This document shows positions 7,324-15,700 of a DNA stretch of 18,081 nt, piece by piece. The DNA lies in assembly GCA_003567135.1 (NCBI GenBank), contig PXAI01000377.1, positions 1-18,081 on the forward strand. Reading direction: 5' to 3'. The translations under genes were made by a program, and so were the position numbers. Source of the DNA: Balneolia bacterium. GTDB lineage: Bacteria; Bacteroidota; Rhodothermia; Balneolales; Cyclonatronaceae. The notes under the pieces were generated by a model. The model had not been told where the DNA came from, did no database searches, and worked only from the letters and a program-made list of their open reading frames with translations. Position 1 is the first letter of the stretch. Each line of letters opens with the position of its first letter.

Positions 7324-8377
7324 TTTTGACCTGAACAAACTCGTCCGTCCAAATATCCTGAACCTCAAACCCTACCGTTCGGCGCGGGATGATTTTAAGG
7401 AAGGATTACTTCTGGATGCCAACGAAAACAGCATCGGTTCATCCGCTGAGTTTGGCGGACTTTCGCTGAACCGGTATCCTGATCCGCATCACGCTGAGCT
7501 CCGGGCTGAAGTGGGGAAATTCCGGAATGTGAATCCAAACCACATTTTTGCCGGAAACGGCAGCGATGAAGCGATTGACCTGCTGATCCGCATTTTTTGC
7601 CGGCCGGAAAAAGATCCGATCATTATCACACCGCCAACGTACGGCATGTACCGCGTCTGTGCAGATTCGCACGATGTTCCGGTTATCGAAACGCCGTTGA
7701 ATCCAGATTTTTCACTTAATCCGGAGCTGGTGATTCAGAGCGCATCAGAAAACAACGCACCGCTGATTTTTCTCTGCTCGCCAAACAATCCCACGGCAAA
7801 CAGCCTGAACCCCAATGACATCAAAAAAATCCTTCTGGAAACCCATTCGGTTGTGGTGGTGGATGAGGCGTACATCGACTTTTCGATAGAGAAAAGCTTT
7901 GTTGATGAGCTGAGCTCTTATCATAATCTGGTTGTTCTTCAAACACTCTCAAAAGCGTTTGGTCTCGCCGGTCTCCGCATCGGGCTGGCTTTTGCCAACA
8001 CGGAAATTATTCAGCTGATGATGCGCGTAAAGCCTCCGTACAACGTAAACAGCGTCACCCAAAAACTGGCCACAGAGGCGCTCCGGAATCCTCAGATTGT
8101 TCAAAAAACAATCCGCGAACTTCTGGCCGGAAGGAATTTCCTGGAAAAAGAACTTGGCAAAATGGCCGCCGTTGAGAAGATTTTCCCCAGCGACGCCAAT
8201 TTCCTGCTGATCCGCGTACCGGAAGCCAAATCAGTGTACAAAAAACTGAGTGAGGAAGGCATCATTGTCCGCTATCGGGGTGATCAGCTGCATTGTGAAA
8301 ACACGCTGAGAATTACCGTCGGCGCAGCCGCCGAAAACAGCCGACTCATTGAAGCGCTAAACAAAATTTTGACATGA
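7316..8377 (+). CDS. hisC: Histidinol-phosphate aminotransferase
   Basis: PLP-dependent class I/II aminotransferase interconverting imidazole-acetol phosphate plus glutamate with histidinol phosphate plus 2-oxoglutarate. At 353 residues it is of family length. Visible are LDANENSIGS (about 33-42), AGNGSDEAIDLL (PLP-phosphate side), SPNNPT (about 155-160), VVDEAYIDF with Asp183, LSKAFGLAGLRIG with the PLP lysine at about Lys213, and the C-terminal substrate-binding RITVG. It has the best ribosome site of the operon, GGAGG about 6 bases before the ATG, lying inside the end of hisD. Its stop overlaps the hisB start as ATGA. Confidence 0.97.
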   Translation: MPDFDLNKLVRPNILNLKPYRSARDDFKEGLLLDANENSIGSSAEFGGLSLNRYPDPHHAELRAEVGKFRNVNPNHIFAGNGSDEAIDLLIRIFCRPEKDPIIITPPTYGMYRVCADSHDVPVIETPLNPDFSLNPELVIQSASENNAPLIFLCSPNNPTANSLNPNDIKKILLETHSVVVVDEAYIDFSIEKSFVDELSSYHNLVVLQTLSKAFGLAGLRIGLAFANTEIIQLMMRVKPPYNVNSVTQKLATEALRNPQIVQKTIRELLAGRNFLEKELGKMAAVEKIFPSDANFLLIRVPEAKSVYKKLSEEGIIVRYRGDQLHCENTLRITVGAAAENSRLIEALNKILT

Positions 8378-9261
8378 CCGTTCGTATCCAAAAAGAAACC
8401 TTTTTTGAAAAAGGACACAAAACGCCTGCACCGGGTTTGATCCGAGCACTGAGCAGAATGATCGATCACGGCTATACGTTGAGCACCAATTCCCCCCTGC
8501 CGGAAGTTGTAGCGGGGCTGCTCGCCGCCGAACAGATCACTCTTAATATCGGCGCCAAAAATCCGGAGGCGGAAATTTCCGGGACGGCTGATCATCTGAA
8601 ACTTACATTTACTGATCGTGAAATTAAAGCAATCTCAGCATCCGACTGGGTTACGCTCAGCAGCAAGTGGCTCTACCCTGTCCGCAAGGCGAAACTGGAG
8701 CGAAAAACTTCCGAAACGGAAATAACAGTTTCCGTAAATCTGGACGGTCAGGGAAAAACATACATCGAAACCGGACTTTCGTTTTTTGATCACATGCTGG
8801 ATCAGATCGGCAAACACGGCGGGCTTGATCTCACGTTAAAATGCACCGGCGATTTGCACGTGGATGAGCATCATACGATTGAGGATGTGGCGATTGCGCT
8901 GGGTGAGGTCATCCAAAAAGCGCTGCCGGATAAACGTGGAATCGGGCGCTACGGATTTATTCTGGCGATGGATGAATCTCAGGCGCGCGTGGCGCTGGAT
9001 TTATCAAACCGACCATACCTCGTTTTTGATGCCGGTTTCAAACGCGAAAAAGTCGGCGATTTCCCAACTGAAATGACCGAACACTTTTTCTATTCACTGG
9101 CCATGAGCCTGAAAGCCACGCTGCAAATGTCGGTTGACGGCAGCAACGATCATCACAAAATTGAAGCGCTCTTCAAAGGATTTGCGAAATCGCTCCGACA
9201 ATCGCTGGATCGTAACGCCAGATATCTGAACGTGCTTCCCAGCTCCAAAGGAAAACTCTGA
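8374..9261 (+). CDS. hisB: Imidazoleglycerol-phosphate dehydratase with a degenerate HAD-like N-terminal domain
   Basis: Dehydrates imidazoleglycerol phosphate to imidazole-acetol phosphate; the family forms a 24-mer with Mn2+. The dehydratase part spans about 105-295 and is intact: FFDHMLDQIGKHGG (137-150), DEHHTIED (164-171), NDHHKIEA (258-265) and PSSKG near the C-terminus. The N-terminal 100 residues are odd. In bifunctional HisB this region is a HAD histidinol-phosphatase of about 165 residues with DRDGT, TNQ and GDRATD motifs. Here it is shorter; PGLIRALSRMIDHGYTLSTNS and NIGAKNPEAEI followed by TDRE align by eye to the TNQ and GDR regions, but the DxDxT aspartates are absent and GDRATD reads GAKNPEA. 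I infer a vestigial, inactive phosphatase domain, so histidinol-phosphatase must come from another gene. The ATG overlaps the hisC stop. Confidence 0.92.
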   Translation: MTVRIQKETFFEKGHKTPAPGLIRALSRMIDHGYTLSTNSPLPEVVAGLLAAEQITLNIGAKNPEAEISGTADHLKLTFTDREIKAISASDWVTLSSKWLYPVRKAKLERKTSETEITVSVNLDGQGKTYIETGLSFFDHMLDQIGKHGGLDLTLKCTGDLHVDEHHTIEDVAIALGEVIQKALPDKRGIGRYGFILAMDESQARVALDLSNRPYLVFDAGFKREKVGDFPTEMTEHFFYSLAMSLKATLQMSVDGSNDHHKIEALFKGFAKSLRQSLDRNARYLNVLPSSKGKL

Positions 9262-9270
9262 TCCCATTTT

Positions 9271-9870
9271 ATGATCGCCATAATCGACTATAAAGCCGGA
9301 AACCTTGCCTCAGTGAGCAACGCGTTGAAGCGACTTAACGCGGAGTTTATCATCACAGATGATATCCGGGAATTAAACCAGGCATCTGCCGTGATATTTC
9401 CCGGAGTGGGTCACGCGAAGGCCGCCATGAACGCGCTTTCGGAAAAGAATCTGGACAGCTGGCTAAAATCCGCAACGGTTCCTGTGCTCGGTATCTGCCT
9501 CGGCATGCAGCTGCTGTTTGAGTCCACTTCCGAAGGTGATTCGGAGTGTTTGGGTATCATCCCCGGAAAACTTCAGCTCTTTCCCGAAACGGTTGGCAAG
9601 GTGCCGCACATGGGATGGAACTCGCTTACTGAAATCACCGATCATCCGCTTTTAAAGGGCATTTCAGAGGAGGATTTCGTATATTTCGTGCATAGTTATT
9701 TTGCTCCGAAAGTAAACGAAAGCATCGCTTTATGTAACTACGGATTTCCGTTTTCTGCGGCTGTTGCCAAAGATAATTTTGCAGGAGTGCAGTTTCATCC
9801 TGAAAAATCCGGCAAATCCGGTGAAATTATTATCCGAAATTTTTTGAACTACGCCTCAGGGCAGTTCTGA
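9271..9870 (+). CDS. hisH: Imidazole glycerol phosphate synthase, glutamine amidotransferase subunit
   Basis: Class I glutamine amidotransferase that supplies ammonia to HisF, which uses it to convert PRFAR to imidazoleglycerol phosphate and AICAR. At 199 residues it is of normal size. The catalytic triad is visible: Cys76 in GICLGMQLLF, and His176 and Glu178 in VQFHPEKS. PGVGHAKAAM (about 44-53) is the usual oxyanion-strand region. It starts 9 bases after hisB without a clear ribosome site and ends 16 bases before hisA. Its obligatory partner HisF is not encoded in the window. Confidence 0.97.
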   Translation: MIAIIDYKAGNLASVSNALKRLNAEFIITDDIRELNQASAVIFPGVGHAKAAMNALSEKNLDSWLKSATVPVLGICLGMQLLFESTSEGDSECLGIIPGKLQLFPETVGKVPHMGWNSLTEITDHPLLKGISEEDFVYFVHSYFAPKVNESIALCNYGFPFSAAVAKDNFAGVQFHPEKSGKSGEIIIRNFLNYASGQF

Positions 9871-9886
9871 TCCACAAAAAAGTATT

Positions 9887-10588
9887 ATGATTCGAATTCC
9901 CGCTATCGACCTGTACGACGGAAAAGTCGTGCGCCTGAAACAAGGCAAATATGAGACCGCAAGAGTGTATCACGATCAGCCGTTCGATCTCGCCAAAGGA
10001 CTTGCCGAAAGCGGCCTTCCCCGCCTTCACGTTGTGGACCTGAACGGCGCGCGTGACGGTTCTCTCATCAACGTGGACCTGATTCGCAGTATCGCTGACC
10101 AGACGATGATCGAAATTCAGTCAGGTGGCGGGGTCAGATATGTTAAGGATATTGAAAAGCTGCTTTCGATTGGCGTTAAGCGCGTCGTTTCAAGTTCGTT
10201 CGCGCTTGAAAAACCGGAAGAGTGGCTGGAAGCCATCCGCACATTTGGCGGAGAGAGCTGTATTTTCGGAATGGATCTGAAGGATAATAAAATCGCCACG
10301 GCCGGCTGGACCCAAACGCATCAAAAACCGTTGGATGAAGTTTTAAATCCGATGTTCGAAGCGGGGCTTACCGAAATACTCTGCACCGATATCAGCCGTG
10401 ATGGCATGATGGCCGGCCCGAATACCCAGCTTTACATCGCACTTCAGCACCGTTTCCCGAAGGCAAAATTCATCGCCAGCGGCGGCGTCGCCTCGAATGA
10501 AGATCTCACTGATCTGGATCATGCCGGATTATTCGCCTGCGTCGTCGGCCGCGCGTGGCTTGAGGGCGAAGTTGACATTTACGAGTAG
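9887..10588 (+). CDS. hisA: ProFAR isomerase
   Basis: TIM-barrel isomerase opening the ribose of ProFAR to give PRFAR, the fourth step of the pathway. At 233 residues it is slightly shorter than the E. coli protein (about 245) but complete. Catalytic and phosphate-binding features are IPAIDLYDGKVVRLKQG with Asp8, QSGGGVR (about 78-84), FGMDLKDNKIATAGW around Asp130, CTDISRDGMMAGPN with Asp168, and the final phosphate site ASGGV. The KVVRLKQG signature and the TDISRDG segment followed by MMAGPN point to HisA rather than its paralogue HisF. It is the last his gene here; hisF and hisIE, which often follow it, are missing. Confidence 0.95.
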   Translation: MIRIPAIDLYDGKVVRLKQGKYETARVYHDQPFDLAKGLAESGLPRLHVVDLNGARDGSLINVDLIRSIADQTMIEIQSGGGVRYVKDIEKLLSIGVKRVVSSSFALEKPEEWLEAIRTFGGESCIFGMDLKDNKIATAGWTQTHQKPLDEVLNPMFEAGLTEILCTDISRDGMMAGPNTQLYIALQHRFPKAKFIASGGVASNEDLTDLDHAGLFACVVGRAWLEGEVDIYE

Positions 10589-10605
10589 CTGTCGCTGCGC
10601 GACAG
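10589..10605. repeat. Palindromic repeat copy 1 after hisA
   Basis: CTGTCGC (10589-10595) and GCGACAG (10599-10605) form a 7-bp stem with a TGC loop directly after the hisA stop. No T-run follows, so a role as intrinsic terminator is doubtful. The 13-mer TCGCTGCGCGACA (10592-10604) recurs at 10648-10660, and its core CGCTGCGCG recurs inverted at 17101-17109, so it looks like a dispersed repeat. Confidence 0.6.
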
Positions 10606-10647
10606 AGGGTTGAGTTTTAAAGTGTTGAGTGTTGAGTTGGTTTATTT

Positions 10648-10660
10648 TCGCTGCGCGACA
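10648..10660. repeat. Palindromic repeat copy 2 before the amylase gene
   Basis: Exact second copy of the 13-mer found at 10592-10604, in direct orientation. Between the copies lie short GTTGAGT-like repeats (10609-10636). The remaining spacer to the amylase ATG is AT-rich and presumably holds its promoter. Confidence 0.6.
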
Positions 10661-10737
10661 ATAACTTATCCGTTAGTTTACTTAATTGATAATCAGTGAA
10701 TATTTTAGGTTCAGGTTTTTACTGTAATCAATTTGAT

Positions 10738-12381
10738 ATGAAAAAAATTTCGACATTTCTCATCCTTACTCTGGCTCTTCCTGCACTTCTTTTTGCACAG
10801 ACCCACCACGACTGGAGCTACAATCTATCAATTTATGAAGTGAATGTCCGGCAATACACCGAAGAAGGTACGTTCGCGGCATTTGAAGAGCATTTGGATC
10901 GGCTGGAGGATCTGGGTGTCGGAATTCTCTGGTTGATGCCGATACATCCTATTGGCGAGGAAAACCGGCTTGGCTCTCTTGGCAGCTATTATTCAGTAAA
11001 GGATTTTTTTGATATCAATCCGGAGTTCGGTGATCTGGAAGATTTCGGGCATCTGGTTGAGCAGATTCATGAGCGGGGGATGTACGTCATTCTCGACTGG
11101 GTCGCTAATCATACGGCCTGGGATCATCCCCTTACTGAAACAAATCCCGAATGGTACGAACTTGACAACAATGGAAACTTTATGCCTCCACCGGGCACAA
11201 ACTGGTCGGATGTCATACAGCTTGATTTTTCGGAGCCGGGCCTCAGAGAGTACATGACAAACGCGATGAAGTTCTGGGTTGAAGAGTTCAATATCGATGG
11301 ATTCCGTTACGATGCGGCCGGATATGTGCCAATGGATTACTGGGAAGAAGCCATTGAAGAATTGCGCGACCTGAAACCGGATATCTTTCTGCTTGCTGAA
11401 GATAATGGCCCCGAGTGGCACGAAGCCGGCTTTGATATGTCGTTTGGCTGGGATATGTATGGGTTTGGCCATGGTGTGCTCATTAACATCGCCGAAGGCA
11501 CAAACTCTGCAGCGCACCTGAATACTTACCTTGATGGCCAGATCAACAACTATCCTTCGGATGCTTACCGGATGTATTTTACCTCAAATCACGATGAAAA
11601 CTCCTGGTACGGAACCACTGAAGAACTTTTCGGTGATGCTGCCGAAGTATTTGCCGTACTGACAGCTACCGTTCACGGGATGCCGTTAATTTACAGCGGA
11701 CAAGAAGCCGGACTCGATAAGCGGCTTGCCTTTTTCAATAAGGATGAGATTGAGTGGCGCGATCATCCCAAGGCGGATTTATACCGAACGCTTTTTCATC
11801 TCAAAAGGGATAATCAGGCGTTGTGGAACGGTGAAGCGGGTGGAATCAGACAGCGGGTTTCTACTTCATTGAATGCTTCTACGTACGCTTATCTGCGTGA
11901 AAAAAACGGCGACCGGGTCTTCGTAGCTATGAACCTGACTGATCAGGAGCGAAGCATCACCCTGAACGGCGACCGGCATTACGGAACGTACCGGGACGTA
12001 TTTTCGGATGAAATCATTCAACTTGATGAAAACACGTCTTTTACTTTTGCTCCATGGGATTACGTTGTCTATGAAGGTACCGATTCCGGTGTCAGCACCG
12101 AACCAGAGAACAGGCCCTACCGGTTCAGTTTAGATCAGAATTATCCGAATCCATTCAACCCCTCCACACAAATATCTTTCGAACTGGACAGATACGAACA
12201 CGTGAATCTGTCTGTTTACGATGTGCTTGGGCGACAGATTCAGGTACTTGTCAGCGACGATCTTCGGGCAGGCAAACACACCGTACGTTTCGATGCCTCG
12301 AGGCTTTCATCCGGGGTGTATATTTACGTACTGCAAGCCGGGAATCAGCGGATTTCACGAACTATGATGCTGGTAAAATAA
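10738..12381 (+). CDS. Secreted GH13 alpha-amylase family protein with type IX sorting domain
   Basis: Exported glycoside hydrolase acting on alpha-glucans (starch- or maltodextrin-like; exact specificity not inferable). The ATG at 10738 is chosen because a signal peptide follows at once (1-20, LALPALLFA-Q); an in-frame GTG 14 codons upstream would disrupt it. The 547 residues contain a GH13 barrel with all four conserved regions: DWVANHT (120-126), GFRYDAA with nucleophile Asp192, LLAEDN with acid/base Glu221, and FTSNHDEN with Asp286. A beta-rich domain C covers about 370-447. From about 462 to the end is a Por secretion (type A) sorting domain, NYPNPFNPST through SSGVYIYVLQAGNQRISRTMMLVK in outline, which targets proteins to type IX secretion. 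It converges on the response-regulator gene with 13 bases between stop codons. Confidence 0.93.
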   Translation: MKKISTFLILTLALPALLFAQTHHDWSYNLSIYEVNVRQYTEEGTFAAFEEHLDRLEDLGVGILWLMPIHPIGEENRLGSLGSYYSVKDFFDINPEFGDLEDFGHLVEQIHERGMYVILDWVANHTAWDHPLTETNPEWYELDNNGNFMPPPGTNWSDVIQLDFSEPGLREYMTNAMKFWVEEFNIDGFRYDAAGYVPMDYWEEAIEELRDLKPDIFLLAEDNGPEWHEAGFDMSFGWDMYGFGHGVLINIAEGTNSAAHLNTYLDGQINNYPSDAYRMYFTSNHDENSWYGTTEELFGDAAEVFAVLTATVHGMPLIYSGQEAGLDKRLAFFNKDEIEWRDHPKADLYRTLFHLKRDNQALWNGEAGGIRQRVSTSLNASTYAYLREKNGDRVFVAMNLTDQERSITLNGDRHYGTYRDVFSDEIIQLDENTSFTFAPWDYVVYEGTDSGVSTEPENRPYRFSLDQNYPNPFNPSTQISFELDRYEHVNLSVYDVLGRQIQVLVSDDLRAGKHTVRFDASRLSSGVYIYVLQAGNQRISRTMMLVK

Positions 12382-12394
12382 CCTGAGCAGGCTT

Positions 12395-12793
12395 TTAGCC
12401 GGTTACCTCATCCAGTATTCTGTGCATAATCGAAAACTCAATCGGTTTTGAGATGTACTGTTCCCTCAGGCCGTATCCTTCAGCCTTTTCATAATCATTG
12501 GGGCTTAATGAACTGGTCAGAATCCAAATGTTTACTTCGGGGAAACCATCGAGTTTGGAGAATTCCCTGAGAAATTCCCAGCCATCCCAAAGCGGCATAT
12601 TCAGATCAAGAAAGATTAACTCCGGCAATTGTTCACCGGTATCAACAAGTTCCTTCATGGCGTCGTAAGCGGCTTTACCATTGCGGTAATCAATAATATC
12701 CAATACACGGCCGGTCTTTTGCAGGAGTTTTCTTAACAGGTAAACCTGTATATCGTCATCCTCAATAAGACAGACTTTCTTTATTTTTTTCAT
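12395..12793 (-). CDS. Stand-alone response regulator receiver protein
   Basis: A 132-residue CheY-like receiver with no output domain. All key residues are present: acidic pocket EDDD (11-14), phospho-acceptor Asp63 in LIFLDLNMP, Thr93 in ILTSS and Lys116 in ISKP. The start chosen is the ATG at 12793, directly before KKIKKVCLIEDD; a TTG further upstream adds 12 residues with no homology role. This start lies inside the 3' end of the kinase gene (32-base overlap in another frame), implying translational coupling and that this protein is the cognate partner of the multi-PAS kinase. With no output domain it probably acts by protein-protein contact or in a phosphorelay. Confidence 0.93.
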   Translation of the reverse strand: MKKIKKVCLIEDDDIQVYLLRKLLQKTGRVLDIIDYRNGKAAYDAMKELVDTGEQLPELIFLDLNMPLWDGWEFLREFSKLDGFPEVNIWILTSSLSPNDYEKAEGYGLREQYISKPIEFSIMHRILDEVTG

Positions 12794-15700
12794 ACGGTAA
12801 GCGAATTGTAAATATGGTTCCTTTATCAACTTTGCTCTCTACAGTAATGCTTCCCCCCATCGATTCAACCTGGTTTTTTGTAATAAACAGTCCCAGTCCT
12901 TTCGAATCGCGATGACTGTGAAATGTTTTATACATACCAAACAGATTTTGCCCGTGGCGCTTCAAATCTATCCCTACCCCGTTATCTTCAAACCTGAGCT
13001 GCAGAGATTCCTTTCCTTTTTTTACTGATATCTTCATCCAGGAATCACGTTTGTCTGAACTGAACCTGATGGCATTTGTAATCATATTCAGAACGACACT
13101 GTCAATATAACCCGGAATGGTTTCGATTTCGGTTGACTCAGGGATTTTGTTCAGGATTTCAACTTCTGCACTTCTTGCGAGCAGCGAAACACTTTCCATT
13201 GCGTGATCAACAACACGATGCAGGTTCACTTTTTCCCATATCTCGTTGTCGTTCAGCGTAATATCAAGTACCTGATTCAGGTGGCTGATCGTTTCATTCA
13301 GATTATCTGACGATCCTTTCAGCATCTGAATATACTCGCTTTCGAACATTTCCGGTTCCTCTAATTTCAACAAATAGAGAATTCCCTGAATATTCGCGGT
13401 GTGATTACGCAAATTGTGCGAAACGATGTGCGTAAAACTGCCCAATCGCTGATTATGCTCTTCCTCAGTATGGAGTAGCGACTCAATTCTTCGGAGGTTT
13501 TCAACCGATTCCGTAACATCCGTAACCATGGCAAGTACACGATCCTCACCGAATGATACTACCCTGGCGCTGAAATACTTTGCTTTATTATCGTAATCCA
13601 GCTGATATGTGAACTCGACAACCTCGTTTTTCTCGATAGCCTTTTTCATAGCCTCAAGCTGAAGCGGCAGCACATCCGGCGGCATGATCTCAGAAATGTG
13701 CTTATTCATAAACTGATCCGGCTTTTTAAATAAAAGATCCTGATCCGCATTATAATCCAGATAGTACCCGTCATGGCTGAATACAAACAGCATATCCGGA
13801 ATCGTTTTCAGGAGCGATCTCAGATATTCTTCGCTCTGCTTAATCCGGTTTTCCGCTTCTTTGCGGTCGGTTATATCGGTTGAAATCCCAAGCAGGCCGG
13901 TGATTTCGTCCGAGCCGTTATTGCCGTAGACCGGCGTTTTTACCTCAAGAAAAATCTGTTTATTGCCTTTTTTATCCTGTGTCTCAATTTCCTGTCTGGA
14001 ATAGTTTCCCTTAAAAACCTTTTTGTCAATTGAGCGAAGCATTTGGCACGTTTCTCCGTCAAAGAAATCGTCATCCTTTTTTCCAATTATATCATTCAAG
14101 TCGTAGCCAAACTGATCCAGCGCCGTTTTATTGGCGTACAGATATCTCGACTCTCTATCCTTCATATATACCGCAACCGGAACGTTATCCAGCGCATCCT
14201 GAAGTATTTTCATGCGCGACATCGCAGCACGGATCTCATCCTCCGCACGCCGGCTTTCCGTAATGTCGATATGTGCACCCAGCACCGTGTTCGACGATGT
14301 ACCGTTTGTATTTTTCAGGTTTCTTGCTCTCGACCAAACCCAAACCGAAGAACCGTTTTTGTGGACCATCCGGAAATAGTTTTCGTAGGGCTTTTTCATA
14401 TCCCCCGACAGGTACTCCACAAACTTTTTTTCCGCCTGATCACGGTCTTCGGGATGCACCAAATCCAGCCAAAGAGTATGCCCGCTGCTGTTTTTGGTAT
14501 CGAATGTTTTTGGATCGTACCCCAGCATCGTAAAATATTCAGCACTGCACCACAAACGCTCCGTATCGATATCGTACTCCCAGGCTCCTGTATTTGAAAT
14601 AGCGATAATAGAACGGTAGCGGGCTTCACTTTCGCGCAGGCGCCGCTCAGCCTCCTTACGCTCGGTGAGATCCATATTACTGCCGGTAACGCGCACCGGC
14701 TCACCTTTGTCATTTTTTTTGATAAACCCTCGGGTCAGCACAGGTACATAGTGACCGTTTTTGTGCCTCATCCTCATCTCAACTTTATAGCTTTCTTCTT
14801 TAGTGGAACTTGAGCCCTTCATGGCTTCAGCCTGCTTTTCCCTGTCATCAGGATGGATAATTTCTTCGAGAAAATCACTCAGATCGTCCACTTCATCTTC
14901 GCGATAACCGATTTGTTCCCACCACTGGGGCGATAAATAGACCTCCCCTGTTTCCAGGTTCCAGTCCCACGGCGCATCATTGGATCCCTTGATAATCAGG
15001 CTGAGGCGTTCCTCGCTTTTTTCCAGCTCCTCCTGCTGGATTTTCTGCCGGGTGATGTCTTCCTTTACGCCAAGGTAGTGCGTAATCTCACCATCCGGTT
15101 TTTTGATGGGTGATATGATGGCGCTCTCCCAGAAAAGTTCATCGTTTTTCCTCCTGTTCTGGATCTCGCCACGCCACACATTTCCGCTCTGTATTGTTGC
15201 CCAGAGGTTTTGATAAAACTCCAGCGGCTGCCTGCCGGATTTCAGAATTTTCGGATTCTGCCCGATGACCTCATCTCTGCTGTTGCCCGTTATGCTGAGA
15301 AACTTTTTATTGACGTACTCAATATTCCCGTCCAGATTTGTGATCAGAATACTGGCCGGACTTTGTTCCACGGCCTGAGATAAAATATTCAGCCGCTCTT
15401 CGTTCTTTTTTCGCTCCGTGATATCCGTGATGATTCCGTGCCACAACGTGCTGCCATCATCCAGCCGCTCAGGACGCGCGTTCGAAAGCCTCCATTGCTC
15501 ACCTCTTCCGGGAAGCGTTACGCGGAACTCGCAAATAAATACCGATAGATTTTCGGCCGATTCATAAATTTCCTGCTGCACGCGATCGCGATCCTCCGGA
15601 TGAATCCGCATGAAAACCGGATCTGCATCTTCTTGCACTTCCTCCGGTTCAAATCCGTAAATGTCCACCATAGCCGGGCTGGAGTAAGGAAAACACTGCC

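Noticed and set aside
10696..10737. GTG start 14 codons upstream of the amylase ATG
   Set aside because: It would place a non-signal sequence in front of a clear signal peptide beginning MKKISTF.
12390..12400. GGCT-TTT-AGCC hairpin between the amylase and response-regulator genes as a shared terminator
   Set aside because: Only a 4-bp stem with no T-run on either strand.
12794..12829. TTG-initiated longer form of the response regulator
   Set aside because: The extra 12 residues lie in the kinase coding region and the receiver fold begins right after the ATG at 12793.
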